From: Coriobacteriales bacterium
GTDB taxonomy: Bacteria > Actinomycetota > Coriobacteriia > Coriobacteriales > UBA8131
Assembly: GCA_031272005.1 (NCBI GenBank)
Contig: JAISUQ010000045.1
Coordinates: 1 to 6,349, forward strand
Length of the DNA stretch: 6,349 nt
Direction: 5' to 3'
Position numbers and translations under genes: made by a program
Notes under the pieces: generated by a model
The model's database searches: none
Told to the model about the DNA's origin: nothing
Seen by the model: the letters and a program-made list of their open reading frames with translations, nothing else
Part shown: positions 1-5,368 of the stretch, piece after piece
How the letters are laid out: each line of letters opens with the position of its first letter
Numbering within the stretch: the stretch's first letter is position 1

Positions 1-570
1 CAGGTACACCTCATCGGCATCCCCTGCCCCGGCATGACCAGCCGCCAGGGTCAGCCGCTGGCCAAGTGCGAGGCCTGCACCCACGCCGACCCGCTGATCT
101 ACGATGAGCTGCTGGGCAACCTCCAGCCCGACCCTTCTCCCTCGGATGGCAACGACCGCTTTGCCGACGTACTGGAGATGGAGGGCCGCTCGCTGGAGGA
201 GCGACGCGAGTTCTTCTCCGCTGCCTATGCCCGCTGCATCCGTTGCTATGCCTGCCGGGAGGTCTGCCCCTGCTGCACCTGCCGGGAGTGCTTTGTCGAC
301 CAGCTGGCACAGGGCTGGCAGGGCAAGCAAAACAGCGTGGCCGAGAACCGCTTCTACAACCTGACCCGGCTGTTCCACGTTGGCGACCGCTGCATCGAAT
401 GTGGTGAGTGTGAGCGGGCTTGCCCCAGCAACCTGCCATTGATGCTGCTGAACCGCAAGATGATCAAGGACCTCGACGAGCTGTTCGCCACCGGTGAAGC
501 CGGTTTGGCCGAACACGGACAACCGGCCTTGACCTCATACGACCTCTCCGACCGAGAGGAGTTCATGTGA
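1..570 (+). CDS. flxC: 4Fe-4S dicluster electron-transfer protein, FlxC-like (5' partial)
   Basis: The frame is open from base 1, so the start lies before the window; the in-frame ATG at 34 is internal because CPG residues precede it. 189 residues are visible. There is a KCEACTHADP segment near the left edge, then a first ferredoxin-type cluster motif (CIRCYACREVCP, roughly bases 235-270) running into further cysteines (CCTCREC), and a second motif (CIECGECERACP, roughly 391-426). This arrangement can bind two [4Fe-4S] clusters. No signal peptide or membrane segment is seen, so it is probably cytoplasmic. The next gene overlaps its stop by 4 bp and encodes an AsrA/HydB-like protein, followed by an AsrB/HydG-like flavoprotein. 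That set matches the iron-sulfur and flavin subunits of FlxABCD-HdrABC complexes of anaerobes, where this protein would relay electrons between FlxB and FlxD/Hdr. The family call is firm at the level of a 4Fe-4S dicluster protein. The FlxC label is inferred from gene order and could instead denote another hydrogenase or sulfhydrogenase-type iron-sulfur subunit. Confidence 0.78.
   Translation, partial: QVHLIGIPCPGMTSRQGQPLAKCEACTHADPLIYDELLGNLQPDPSPSDGNDRFADVLEMEGRSLEERREFFSAAYARCIRCYACREVCPCCTCRECFVDQLAQGWQGKQNSVAENRFYNLTRLFHVGDRCIECGECERACPSNLPLMLLNRKMIKDLDELFATGEAGLAEHGQPALTSYDLSDREEFM
557..561 (+). promoter_or_regulatory. Ribosome binding site for the FlxB-like gene
   Basis: AGGAG within the end of the previous gene, five bases before the GTG at 567. 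It supports the GTG start and the 4-bp overlap rather than a downstream ATG. Confidence 0.75.
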
Positions 571-1598
571 GCACATTGACAAAAGACCAACTGCCACAAC
601 TGCTGGCAGCGTTGAGCGAAAGCGCAACTGTTTACGTACCCGCCGAGATTGACGGCATCAGCAAATTCGCGCCCTACGGCAGCGCCGGGACGGGTGAACC
701 GCGCTTCGATCTGGTCAACACCATGCTGCCACCTAAGGATCTGCTCTTCCCGCAAAGCGAGAAGATGTACCGCTACGGCATCGACGCCGAGGGTCAGCCG
801 TTCATCAACTCCATCTGCGAGAGCACCGACGTGGTGCTGTTCGGCATCCGCCCCTGCGACGTACGCAGTATCGAGTGCATGGACGATGTCTTCCTCACCA
901 AGGGCTTCGCCGACGAGAACTACCAGGCCCGCCGCCAGCACCTGCTGACCGTGGCCATCGGCTGTACGGCTCCGGCCGAGACCTGCTTCTGCGACTCGAT
1001 GGGTCTTTCGCCAGTGCAGGCTCCAGCGGCCGACATCCTGCTCAACGAGACCGCCGATGGCAGAGCCTGGCAGATAACCGCCCAGACGGAGAAAGGCCAG
1101 CAGGCCTTGGCTGCAGCGGGCTTCTCCGCCGATTCTTCCGAGTCAACCGCTGCTGAGGTCTCCTGCAGCCTGAAGGTCAACACCCAGGGTCTGGCCGCCA
1201 AGTTGGACGCCATGTACGACCACCCGCTTTGGGAGCAGACCGCCCGCAAGTGTTTGACCTGCGGCACCTGCACCTATGTTTGCCCCACCTGCCACTGCTT
1301 CGACATCAGCCAGGAGAACCGGATGCGCGAAGGCACGCGCTTCCGCAGCTGGGACAGTTGCATGTTCTTCGCTTACACCGAGATGGCCGGCAACCACAAT
1401 CCGCGCGCCGACAAGATGCCGCGTGTGCGTCAGCGCTTTTTGCACAAGCTGTGTTTCTTCGAGCAGCGCTACGGCAAGACGCTGTGCGTGGGTTGCGGCC
1501 GTTGTGTGGAGAAATGCCCGGTCGCCCTAGACATCACCGTACTCATCGACCAGCTCAATGCCGCTGAACCTGTTCAGCCAGCCGGGGAGGGGGAGTAG
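567..1598 (+). CDS. flxB: 4Fe-4S protein of the AsrA/HydB family, FlxB-like
   Basis: A 343-residue protein starting with GTG. The start overlaps the previous stop by 4 bp and has AGGAG (557-561) five bases ahead, which fits translational coupling. The N-terminal half carries FGIRPCD (residues about 92-98) and GCTAPAETCFC (132-142), features typical of the AsrA/HydB (anaerobic sulfite reductase A / sulfhydrogenase beta) family. The C-terminal half holds two ferredoxin-type motifs: C229-x2-C232-x2-C235-x3-C239-P, followed by extra cysteines at 242 and 244, and C307-x2-C310-x2-C313-x3-C317-P. It would be a cytoplasmic electron relay taking electrons from the flavoprotein encoded next. No catalytic sulfite reductase subunit (AsrC) follows and no hydrogenase is visible, so a Flx-type NADH:heterodisulfide reductase role is favoured over sulfite reduction. 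All cluster ligands look intact and the length is normal for the family. Confidence 0.85.
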   Translation: MSTLTKDQLPQLLAALSESATVYVPAEIDGISKFAPYGSAGTGEPRFDLVNTMLPPKDLLFPQSEKMYRYGIDAEGQPFINSICESTDVVLFGIRPCDVRSIECMDDVFLTKGFADENYQARRQHLLTVAIGCTAPAETCFCDSMGLSPVQAPAADILLNETADGRAWQITAQTEKGQQALAAAGFSADSSESTAAEVSCSLKVNTQGLAAKLDAMYDHPLWEQTARKCLTCGTCTYVCPTCHCFDISQENRMREGTRFRSWDSCMFFAYTEMAGNHNPRADKMPRVRQRFLHKLCFFEQRYGKTLCVGCGRCVEKCPVALDITVLIDQLNAAEPVQPAGEGE

Positions 1599-1600
1599 CC

Positions 1601-2461
1601 ATGTCGCCTGTGACCATCCAACACGACTGCGCCCGCGAAGGCGCCATCGCCCTGACCCCCATCGCCTGCAAGGTGCTTTCGGTGAGCCAGGAGACGGCCG
1701 ATGTCAAAGCCTTCCGCATCCAGGCCCTTGACGGCACCAAGCCCTTCGAGTGCCGCCCCGGCCAGACCGCGATGCTCTCCGTCATCCCTTATGGCGAGTG
1801 CATGTTCTGCGTCTCGGCCCAGGGCCAGGATTACCTGGAGTTCACCGTCAAAGAGGTCGGTTATGTGACGGAGAAGTTGCACGCCCTCTCACCCGGCGAC
1901 ACCGTTGGGCTGCGCGGCCCCTACGGCAACTGGTTCCCCACAGAGGAGCTGAAAGGCAAGGACGTGCTGTTTGTGGGTGGCGGCATCGGCCTGGCACCGC
2001 TGCGTTCGCTGCTCACCTACCTGCTCGACCATCGGGAGGATTACGGTCGCATCGACCTGGTCTACTCCGGCTCCACGCCCGACGACCTGATTTTCCTCGA
2101 CGACATCACCAACGTCTGGCCCCAGCTGCCTGATGTGCACTGCCATGTCAGCATCTACAAGCCCTGCGAAGGCTGGGAAGGCGAGGTCTGCTACACGGCG
2201 CCGTTTTTGGAGCAACTCAAGCTGTCTCAGGATAATCGCGTGGTGGTACTGTGCGGCGGCCCCAGTCTGTTCCGCACCTGCCGCGAGATGCTGGTAGGTT
2301 TGGGCTTTGCCGAGGAGGACATCATCACCACCCTGGAGATGAAGATGAAATGCGGCATCGGCAAGTGCGGCCGCTGCAACATCGGCAGCCTCTACATCTG
2401 CCTCGATGGCCCGGTCTTCACCCTCGCCGAACTGAACAAAATCCCCGGCTCGTTACACTGA
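1601..2461 (+). CDS. flxA: FAD/NAD(P)-binding [2Fe-2S] oxidoreductase, AsrB/HydG family, FlxA-like
   Basis: A 286-residue ferredoxin-NADP reductase-fold protein. ATG at 1601 follows the previous stop by 2 bp, with AGGGGGAG (1588-1595) five bases ahead. Domain order: an FAD beta-barrel (about 20-115) with CRPGQ at 51-55 and GLRGPYGNWF at 103-112; an NAD(P)-binding domain (about 118-240) with GGGIGLAPLR at 126-135 and LCGGP at 217-221; then a C-terminal [2Fe-2S] site, C251-x4-C256-x2-C259-x7-C267, as in dihydroorotate dehydrogenase electron-transfer subunits. The canonical RxYS flavin motif is not obvious; the equivalent stretch reads FCVSAQG (69-75). It would oxidize NAD(P)H at FAD and pass electrons through its 2Fe-2S cluster to the FlxB-like protein. 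Related families are AsrB and sulfhydrogenase gamma. Absence of AsrC and of hydrogenase genes here favours FlxA. It is the last gene of the operon visible. Confidence 0.85.
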   Translation: MSPVTIQHDCAREGAIALTPIACKVLSVSQETADVKAFRIQALDGTKPFECRPGQTAMLSVIPYGECMFCVSAQGQDYLEFTVKEVGYVTEKLHALSPGDTVGLRGPYGNWFPTEELKGKDVLFVGGGIGLAPLRSLLTYLLDHREDYGRIDLVYSGSTPDDLIFLDDITNVWPQLPDVHCHVSIYKPCEGWEGEVCYTAPFLEQLKLSQDNRVVVLCGGPSLFRTCREMLVGLGFAEEDIITTLEMKMKCGIGKCGRCNIGSLYICLDGPVFTLAELNKIPGSLH

Positions 2462-2470
2462 CGAGCCGGG
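2444..2470 (+). terminator. Stem-loop overlapping the flxA-like stop codon
   Basis: CCCGGCTCGT (2444-2453) pairs perfectly with ACGAGCCGGG (2461-2470) across a 7-nt loop that contains the first two bases of the TGA stop (2459-2461). The stem is GC-rich and sits at the operon end. No T-tract follows (AAGCCCCCC), so it is either a Rho-dependent or weak terminator or a 3'-end-stabilizing structure rather than a textbook intrinsic terminator. Confidence 0.5.
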
Positions 2471-2496
2471 AAGCCCCCCAGCGCAGAGAACTCCAA

Positions 2497-2580
2497 ATGA
2501 CACAAACTGCTATAGCGGAGAATTCTCCACAGTGGCCGGGATTCTCCAAAGTAGCAGTGGTCAAACACAAGAAAAGCTAA
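2497..2580 (+). CDS. Possible 27-residue peptide or remnant gene start of unknown function
   Basis: ATG at 2497 opens a 27-residue frame (begins MTQTAIAENS, ends VVKHKKS) that stops with TAA at 2578-2580, exactly where the inverted-repeat element begins at 2581. Only a weak purine stretch (AGAGAA, 2485-2490) precedes the ATG, seven bases away. The sequence is lysine-rich at its end and is not recognised. It could be a small peptide at the operon end, a 5' gene fragment cut by the element, or chance. It contains a perfect 12-bp palindrome at 2517-2528 (GGAGAATTCTCC). Confidence 0.25.
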   Translation: MTQTAIAENSPQWPGFSKVAVVKHKKS

Positions 2581-2783
2581 TTTTTGGCAAAAATTTGCGT
2601 TAGTTTGCAGGATTTTCAGTCTCGTGTTCAGCTACAAGAATCGACGCGGAGTTAAAAGCGCTGGTAAATAGCTTGCAGCTGACCTTACTGCTGAACCAAG
2701 CATGAGAGCCACGGTGCCACCGAGCCTGAATTGCCGCATAAATAAGCCGAATTTCACTAACTAACGCAAATTTGTGCCAAAAA
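2581..2783. mobile_element. MITE-like element with 25-bp terminal inverted repeats
   Basis: The left end 2581-2605 (begins TTTTTGGCAAAAATTTGCG) is matched in reverse complement by 2759-2783 at 24 of 25 positions; the single difference is A against C at position 10. The 153-bp interior is AT-richer than the genes and holds no convincing ORF or transposase. A second inverted repeat, GGTCAAACA (2559-2567) and TGTTTGACC (2797-2805), shares the same centre (2682), being exactly 13 nt outside each end, so the full element may be 2559-2805. No target-site duplication was found at either pair of boundaries. The structure fits a non-autonomous miniature element mobilised in trans; the family is not recognised. 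Confidence 0.6.
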
Positions 2784-2860
2784 CCTCCAAAATTCATGTT
2801 TGACCCGATTTTCAAACCATGTCTCTGCGCTGGATGACAGTGGGGACGGTATCCGGGATT

Positions 2861-2893
2861 CAACAACAACAATAGCAGCAGCAGCAGCAGCAG
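2861..2893. repeat. CAA/CAG trinucleotide microsatellite
   Basis: (CAA)4 at 2861-2872 is followed by T and then about 6.7 units of AGC at 2874-2893. It lies 8 bp upstream of the -35 box of the antitoxin promoter and outside any confident gene. Copy number could vary by replication slippage. Confidence 0.8.
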
Positions 2894-2901
2894 TCTTTTA
2901 C

Positions 2902-2930
2902 TTGCATCTTTTTGGGCATGGTGCTAGTAT
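2902..2930 (+). promoter_or_regulatory. Promoter of the toxin-antitoxin operon
   Basis: A -35-like TTGCAT (2902-2907), a 17-bp spacer, and a -10-like TAGTAT (2925-2930) preceded by TGC (2922-2924), an extended -10 arrangement. It would start transcription near 2937, about 23 nt before the antitoxin ATG. The hexamers are only partial matches to consensus; the spacing and the adjacent operator strengthen the call. Confidence 0.5.
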
Positions 2931-2947
2931 TGTTGTACTGTACAACA
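2931..2947. promoter_or_regulatory. 17-bp palindromic operator of the toxin-antitoxin operon
   Basis: TGTTGTAC-T-GTACAACA is a perfect palindrome of 8-bp arms around one base. It begins directly after the -10 box and covers the likely transcription start. Antitoxins with ribbon-helix-helix domains usually repress their own operons from such sites, so it is the likely binding site of the antitoxin or toxin-antitoxin complex. Confidence 0.65.
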
Positions 2948-2948
2948 T

Positions 2949-2955
2949 TGGAGGG
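2949..2955 (+). promoter_or_regulatory. Ribosome binding site that sets the antitoxin start
   Basis: TGGAGGG ends four bases before ATG 2960. The alternative in-frame start at 2912 lies upstream of the predicted -10 box and the operator, so 2960 is preferred. Confidence 0.75.
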
Positions 2956-2959
2956 TAAT

Positions 2960-3238
2960 ATGGACGCGATGGTGACTGGCAGGATGTCTCAGAGTAAGAA
3001 AGAGGCCGGCAATGCGATATTGACGCAGCTTGGGACCAATGCCTCTGCGGTAATCAATCGTTTGTATGATTTCATCATTGAACAGGGCCGCCTTCCTTTT
3101 GCAGAGCCAACGGCGTTGGATGCGGCGGAGATACAACGTCGTATCGCTGTTGTTGACAGCATTCCTTTGATGACAGGTAACCGCTTCGCCACCATGACTG
3201 ATGACGAAATCAGGCGCGAGCGTCTGGGTGTTGTTTAA
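2960..3238 (+). CDS. RelB/DinJ-like ribbon-helix-helix antitoxin
   Basis: 92 residues from ATG 2960, chosen because a strong TGGAGGG lies just ahead. The N-terminal pattern, a short beta strand (VTGRMSQS) followed by helices (KKEAGNAILTQLG, then NASAVINRLYDFIIEQGRLPF), follows the RelB/DinJ antitoxin layout: a DNA-binding ribbon-helix-helix at about residues 4-50, ending in the family-typical LPF. The C-terminal part (about 55-92) would wrap and inhibit the toxin. It forms a two-gene operon with the PIN toxin, which starts 1 bp after this stop. It probably dimerizes on the 17-bp palindrome at 2931-2947 and represses its own promoter. Composition is less GC-rich than the flanking metabolic operon, which fits horizontal acquisition. 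The RelB/DinJ assignment is from pattern; other ribbon-helix-helix antitoxin families are possible. Confidence 0.75.
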   Translation: MDAMVTGRMSQSKKEAGNAILTQLGTNASAVINRLYDFIIEQGRLPFAEPTALDAAEIQRRIAVVDSIPLMTGNRFATMTDDEIRRERLGVV

Positions 3239-3239
3239 G

Positions 3240-3743
3240 ATGAGCGCACATGATCGGCTATTGCTTGATACCAATATCCTGGTCGACTATCTAGCCATGC
3301 GTCAGCCGTTTTTCGCTGACGCTCGCAAATTGATGATACTTGGTGTGCTCGGAGAAGTCGAATTATGGATCAGCGCAAGCCAGATCAACGATGTCTTTTA
3401 TATCCTCTCTCAAGGTGGCAAAGGGTCTCTGGGCTTGAGCAGCCAGGAAAGTCTACGTCGTTGCCGCAGTTTTCTACACATTTGCAGCCTCACCGAACAA
3501 GACATCGACAAGGCTCTGAGCTTCGGCCAAAACGACCTGGAGGACGCTTCGGTGCAAGTCTGTGCAGAAAAACTCGCTGCCGATTACATAATCACTCGCG
3601 ACGCAGGTTTTCCAATATCACGCATCCAGGCTATCAGCCCGGCAGCTTACTTTGCGAATCTTGAGCAACCCCTGAACACTATCTACGCAGAAATAGACAC
3701 GACCCCAGCAACTGATTCCCCAGCGACGCCAGCAGCCGAATAG
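3240..3743 (+). CDS. PIN-domain ribonuclease toxin (PIN_3 / VapC-like)
   Basis: 167 residues from ATG 3240, one base after the antitoxin stop. An in-frame ATG at 3201 would add 13 residues that only read the antitoxin's end out of frame and precede the fold. The PIN core starts at LLLDTNILVDY with acidic D10. Further likely metal ligands are D99/E101/D102 in NDLEDAS and D121 in YIITRDAGF. Mg2+/Mn2+-dependent endoribonuclease activity, on tRNA or other RNA, is the known activity of the PIN-toxin family; the target here is unknown. The NDLEDA...ITRDAGF pattern is typical of the PIN_3 subgroup. The C-terminus ends in a low-complexity Thr/Pro/Ala tail (about 153-167). No clear Shine-Dalgarno precedes it, so expression probably depends on coupling to antitoxin translation. 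All expected acidic residues are present, so it looks active. Confidence 0.85.
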   Translation: MSAHDRLLLDTNILVDYLAMRQPFFADARKLMILGVLGEVELWISASQINDVFYILSQGGKGSLGLSSQESLRRCRSFLHICSLTEQDIDKALSFGQNDLEDASVQVCAEKLAADYIITRDAGFPISRIQAISPAAYFANLEQPLNTIYAEIDTTPATDSPATPAAE

Positions 3744-3762
3744 CTATCGCCGCGCAATCTGC

Positions 3763-3802
3763 CAGGATGTCACCCCCCCCGTTCAGGGGGGGCGACATCC
3801 TG
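3763..3802. repeat. C7/G7 hairpin behind the toxin gene
   Basis: CAGGATGTC (3763-3771) and seven C (3773-3779) pair with seven G (3786-3792) and GACATCCTG (3794-3802), with one A/C mismatch (3772/3793) and a 6-nt loop (3780-3785). It lies 19 bp after the toxin stop. Weaker outer pairing of TAGCTAT (3741-3747) with ATAGAGCTA (3813-3821) suggests a larger imperfect repeat of about 80 bp. No T-tract follows on either strand. It may end transcription of the TA operon or be a REP/MITE-type palindrome. Confidence 0.65.
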
Positions 3803-3822
3803 CTGTATGGCTATAGAGCTAG

Positions 3823-3920
3823 GTAAGCGCTGACAGAGCCCCAAGCCACTGTTGGTCGTAGGGGCGCGATGAATCGCGTCCCTACGACCAGCAGTGGCTT
3901 GGAGCTTGATCAGCGTTTCC
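3823..3920. repeat. 98-bp near-palindromic element with a GTAGGG...CCCTAC core
   Basis: Arms 3841-3870 and 3873-3902 are complementary at 28 of 30 positions around a 2-nt centre. Both exceptions are T/C or G/A changes that still allow G-U pairs in RNA. After a short unpaired stretch, AAGCGCTGA (3825-3833) pairs with TCAGCGTTT (3910-3918) at 8 of 9 positions. It lies between convergent genes, 70 bp past the minus-strand transglutaminase stop. Short GTAGGG...CCCTAC palindromes of this style recur in many bacterial genomes as REP or MITE-like dispersed repeats. It could also act as a two-way transcription barrier. Confidence 0.7.
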
Positions 3921-3989
3921 TCAGGAATATCGCTTTTCGTTTACGGTCCACACCCCAGGGAGGAGGCGGCTACCCCGGAGGGCGGCCTT

Positions 3990-5231
3990 TCAGTATTCGA
4001 GCATGGGTTGATATGGCTGGCTAAGAATGATGCTTCCTGGAGATGCTTCTGCTTGCTGCGCCAGCTGAGCCTGGGTGGTGGGGTCGAGCAGCGTCCAGCC
4101 CTGGGCTTGATACAGCTGGCCGCTGGCACCGACGCCGCCTTTCTCCAGCCAGACCTCTACCCAGGCATGATAGGTGTCCCCATAATAGCCCACCACCACT
4201 TTGGCCGGAATCCCCTGAGCCCGCAGCATGGCCACCGTCAGGGCGGCATAATCCACGCAGATGCCCTGCTTGGACAGCAGCGTCTGCGCACAAGAAGTGA
4301 TATAGCCATAGGTCACCTGCTCGGCTTTGACGACATCGTAGTCGATGTTGGCCAGCACCCAACGGTAAATCTCGTCGGCAGCTTGCAGGTCGCTGGTGGC
4401 ATCGGCGGTTATCTCGGCGCTGAGGGCGCTCACGGCGTCGCCCTGGTCAAAATCCACGCGCTGATTGGGATACAGGTACGGCAGCAGCTCATCATCCAGC
4501 TGAACACTGATGGTGCCGCCTGCCAACCGTTTGTAGAGGTTGGCGGAGATATGCCCATAAAGCTCAACCTGGTAGCTGCCGTTGCCGCCATTCAGTGGGA
4601 TGGTGACAAACTCCCCAGGCTGCTCCAAAGCATACTGATAGAGGCGCCCATCTGGCGTATTGACCAGCACCTTCATCTGCGCCTCGGCCAGGTAGCTGCA
4701 GACCTGGATATAGCCTTGCGAGCTGTTGGAATAATCCACCAGGCCATACTTGTTGCCCAGCACCAGCTCCATCGGCTGGCTGACCTCCAGGACTGTGGGG
4801 GCATTGTCGCGCACAGCAGTAATGTTGGAGGTTGACGTGGAGCCCTCAGCCGCCGCCTCGCTGTTGGCTGCGTTGCCGGCTGCGTTGCCAGTTGCGGCTG
4901 CGGGCGCTGCTTTACTGCCGGCTGCGATCGCGAGTGCCGACTCGCTGTTGGTTGCGCCTGAAGCTGCCAACCCGCTGCCGGCTGCGGCAGTGCCTGAAAC
5001 CGCAGATTCCGGGAATGCTGGACTGACATTATTGGCTAATGTAGTTGTGTCGGTTTTGATACTCGATATATCTGATGCGGCCAACGTGGCCGACACAGAC
5101 TCCGAAACCCCCGGCGCTGCCAAAATCTCAACTTTTGCGCAAGCACTGAACTGACATACGAATAATACTGCAAAGAGAACAGTTGTGTAGAGAACCCCGT
5201 TGATTCGTTGATAGACCAACAACCTTCTCAC
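3990..5231 (-). CDS. Secreted transglutaminase-like (papain-fold) protein, downstream paralog
   Basis: 413 residues from a GTG at 5231. An in-frame TAG lies eight codons upstream, so no longer form is possible; the RBS is poor (AGGGG only one base away), leaving the exact start uncertain. The N-terminus is an export signal: MRRLL, a hydrophobic run (about 12-27) and FSAC at 28-31, a plausible lipobox or ordinary cleavage site. Residues about 40-140 are an Ala/Ser/Gly-rich linker. A beta-rich domain follows (about 145-260). The transglutaminase core holds C325 (GICVDYA), H355 (YHAWVEV) and D383 (LLDPT), the usual Cys-His-Asp triad. Such domains are typically cysteine proteases or cross-linking enzymes; the substrate is unknown. 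It probably acts at the envelope or outside. It is the second of two tandem paralogs and has its own promoter. Compared with its partner it has about nine extra residues before the shared PMLEY end. Confidence 0.85.
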   Translation of the reverse strand: MRRLLVYQRINGVLYTTVLFAVLFVCQFSACAKVEILAAPGVSESVSATLAASDISSIKTDTTTLANNVSPAFPESAVSGTAAAGSGLAASGATNSESALAIAAGSKAAPAAATGNAAGNAANSEAAAEGSTSTSNITAVRDNAPTVLEVSQPMELVLGNKYGLVDYSNSSQGYIQVCSYLAEAQMKVLVNTPDGRLYQYALEQPGEFVTIPLNGGNGSYQVELYGHISANLYKRLAGGTISVQLDDELLPYLYPNQRVDFDQGDAVSALSAEITADATSDLQAADEIYRWVLANIDYDVVKAEQVTYGYITSCAQTLLSKQGICVDYAALTVAMLRAQGIPAKVVVGYYGDTYHAWVEVWLEKGGVGASGQLYQAQGWTLLDPTTQAQLAQQAEASPGSIILSQPYQPMLEY

Positions 5232-5255
5232 GCCCCTGAAAAGGTAGTCCTACAG

Positions 5256-5276
5256 TTAGCGCAGATGTTGCGCTAA
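5256..5276 (-). promoter_or_regulatory. Perfect stem-loop in the transglutaminase 5' leader
   Basis: TTAGCGCA (5256-5263) and TGCGCTAA (5269-5276) form an 8-bp perfect inverted repeat with a 5-nt loop. It lies about 25 nt before the GTG start and about 85 nt downstream of the predicted transcription start. It could be an operator or a leader RNA hairpin affecting translation or stability. Confidence 0.45.
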
Positions 5277-5368
5277 GGCAAATTCAGAAAATCAGAGAAA
5301 CGCCCGCTTGTTGAAATTTTCCGCCGCCCCATCACCCTTGCAGATGATATTGCTTTCGCCCAGAGCAG

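Noticed and set aside
34..36. ATG as start of the first gene
   Set aside because: The frame is open to the window edge and the preceding residues (CPG) look like protein; the gene begins upstream of the window.
354..941. Minus-strand 195-codon ORF opposite the FlxC/FlxB-like genes
   Set aside because: Antisense shadow of two genes with clear cluster-binding motifs.
567..2461. Anaerobic sulfite reductase (asrAB) assignment
   Set aside because: The two subunits are related to AsrA and AsrB, but no AsrC follows and a different iron-sulfur protein precedes; a Flx-type role fits better.
2600..2872. Minus-strand 90-codon ORF across the MITE-like element
   Set aside because: No recognisable domain and no good RBS seen; it spans the TIR and flanks, so a chance opening is likelier than a transposase remnant.
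2912..2959. Longer antitoxin N-terminus starting at 2912
   Set aside because: It would start upstream of the -10 box and operator; the strong RBS is at 2949-2955, before ATG 2960.
3201..3239. Longer toxin N-terminus starting at ATG 3201
   Set aside because: The extra residues only re-read the antitoxin's end in another frame, and the PIN fold begins after 3240.
3894..4835. Plus-strand 313-codon ORF
   Set aside because: It is antisense to the transglutaminase-like gene, which carries a recognisable triad and signal; the plus frame has no recognisable motifs and stays open through codon bias.
4924..4931. GCGATCGC octamer (HIP1-type cyanobacterial signature)
   Set aside because: The only copy I noticed, within a GC-rich linker; not evidence for a cyanobacterial host.
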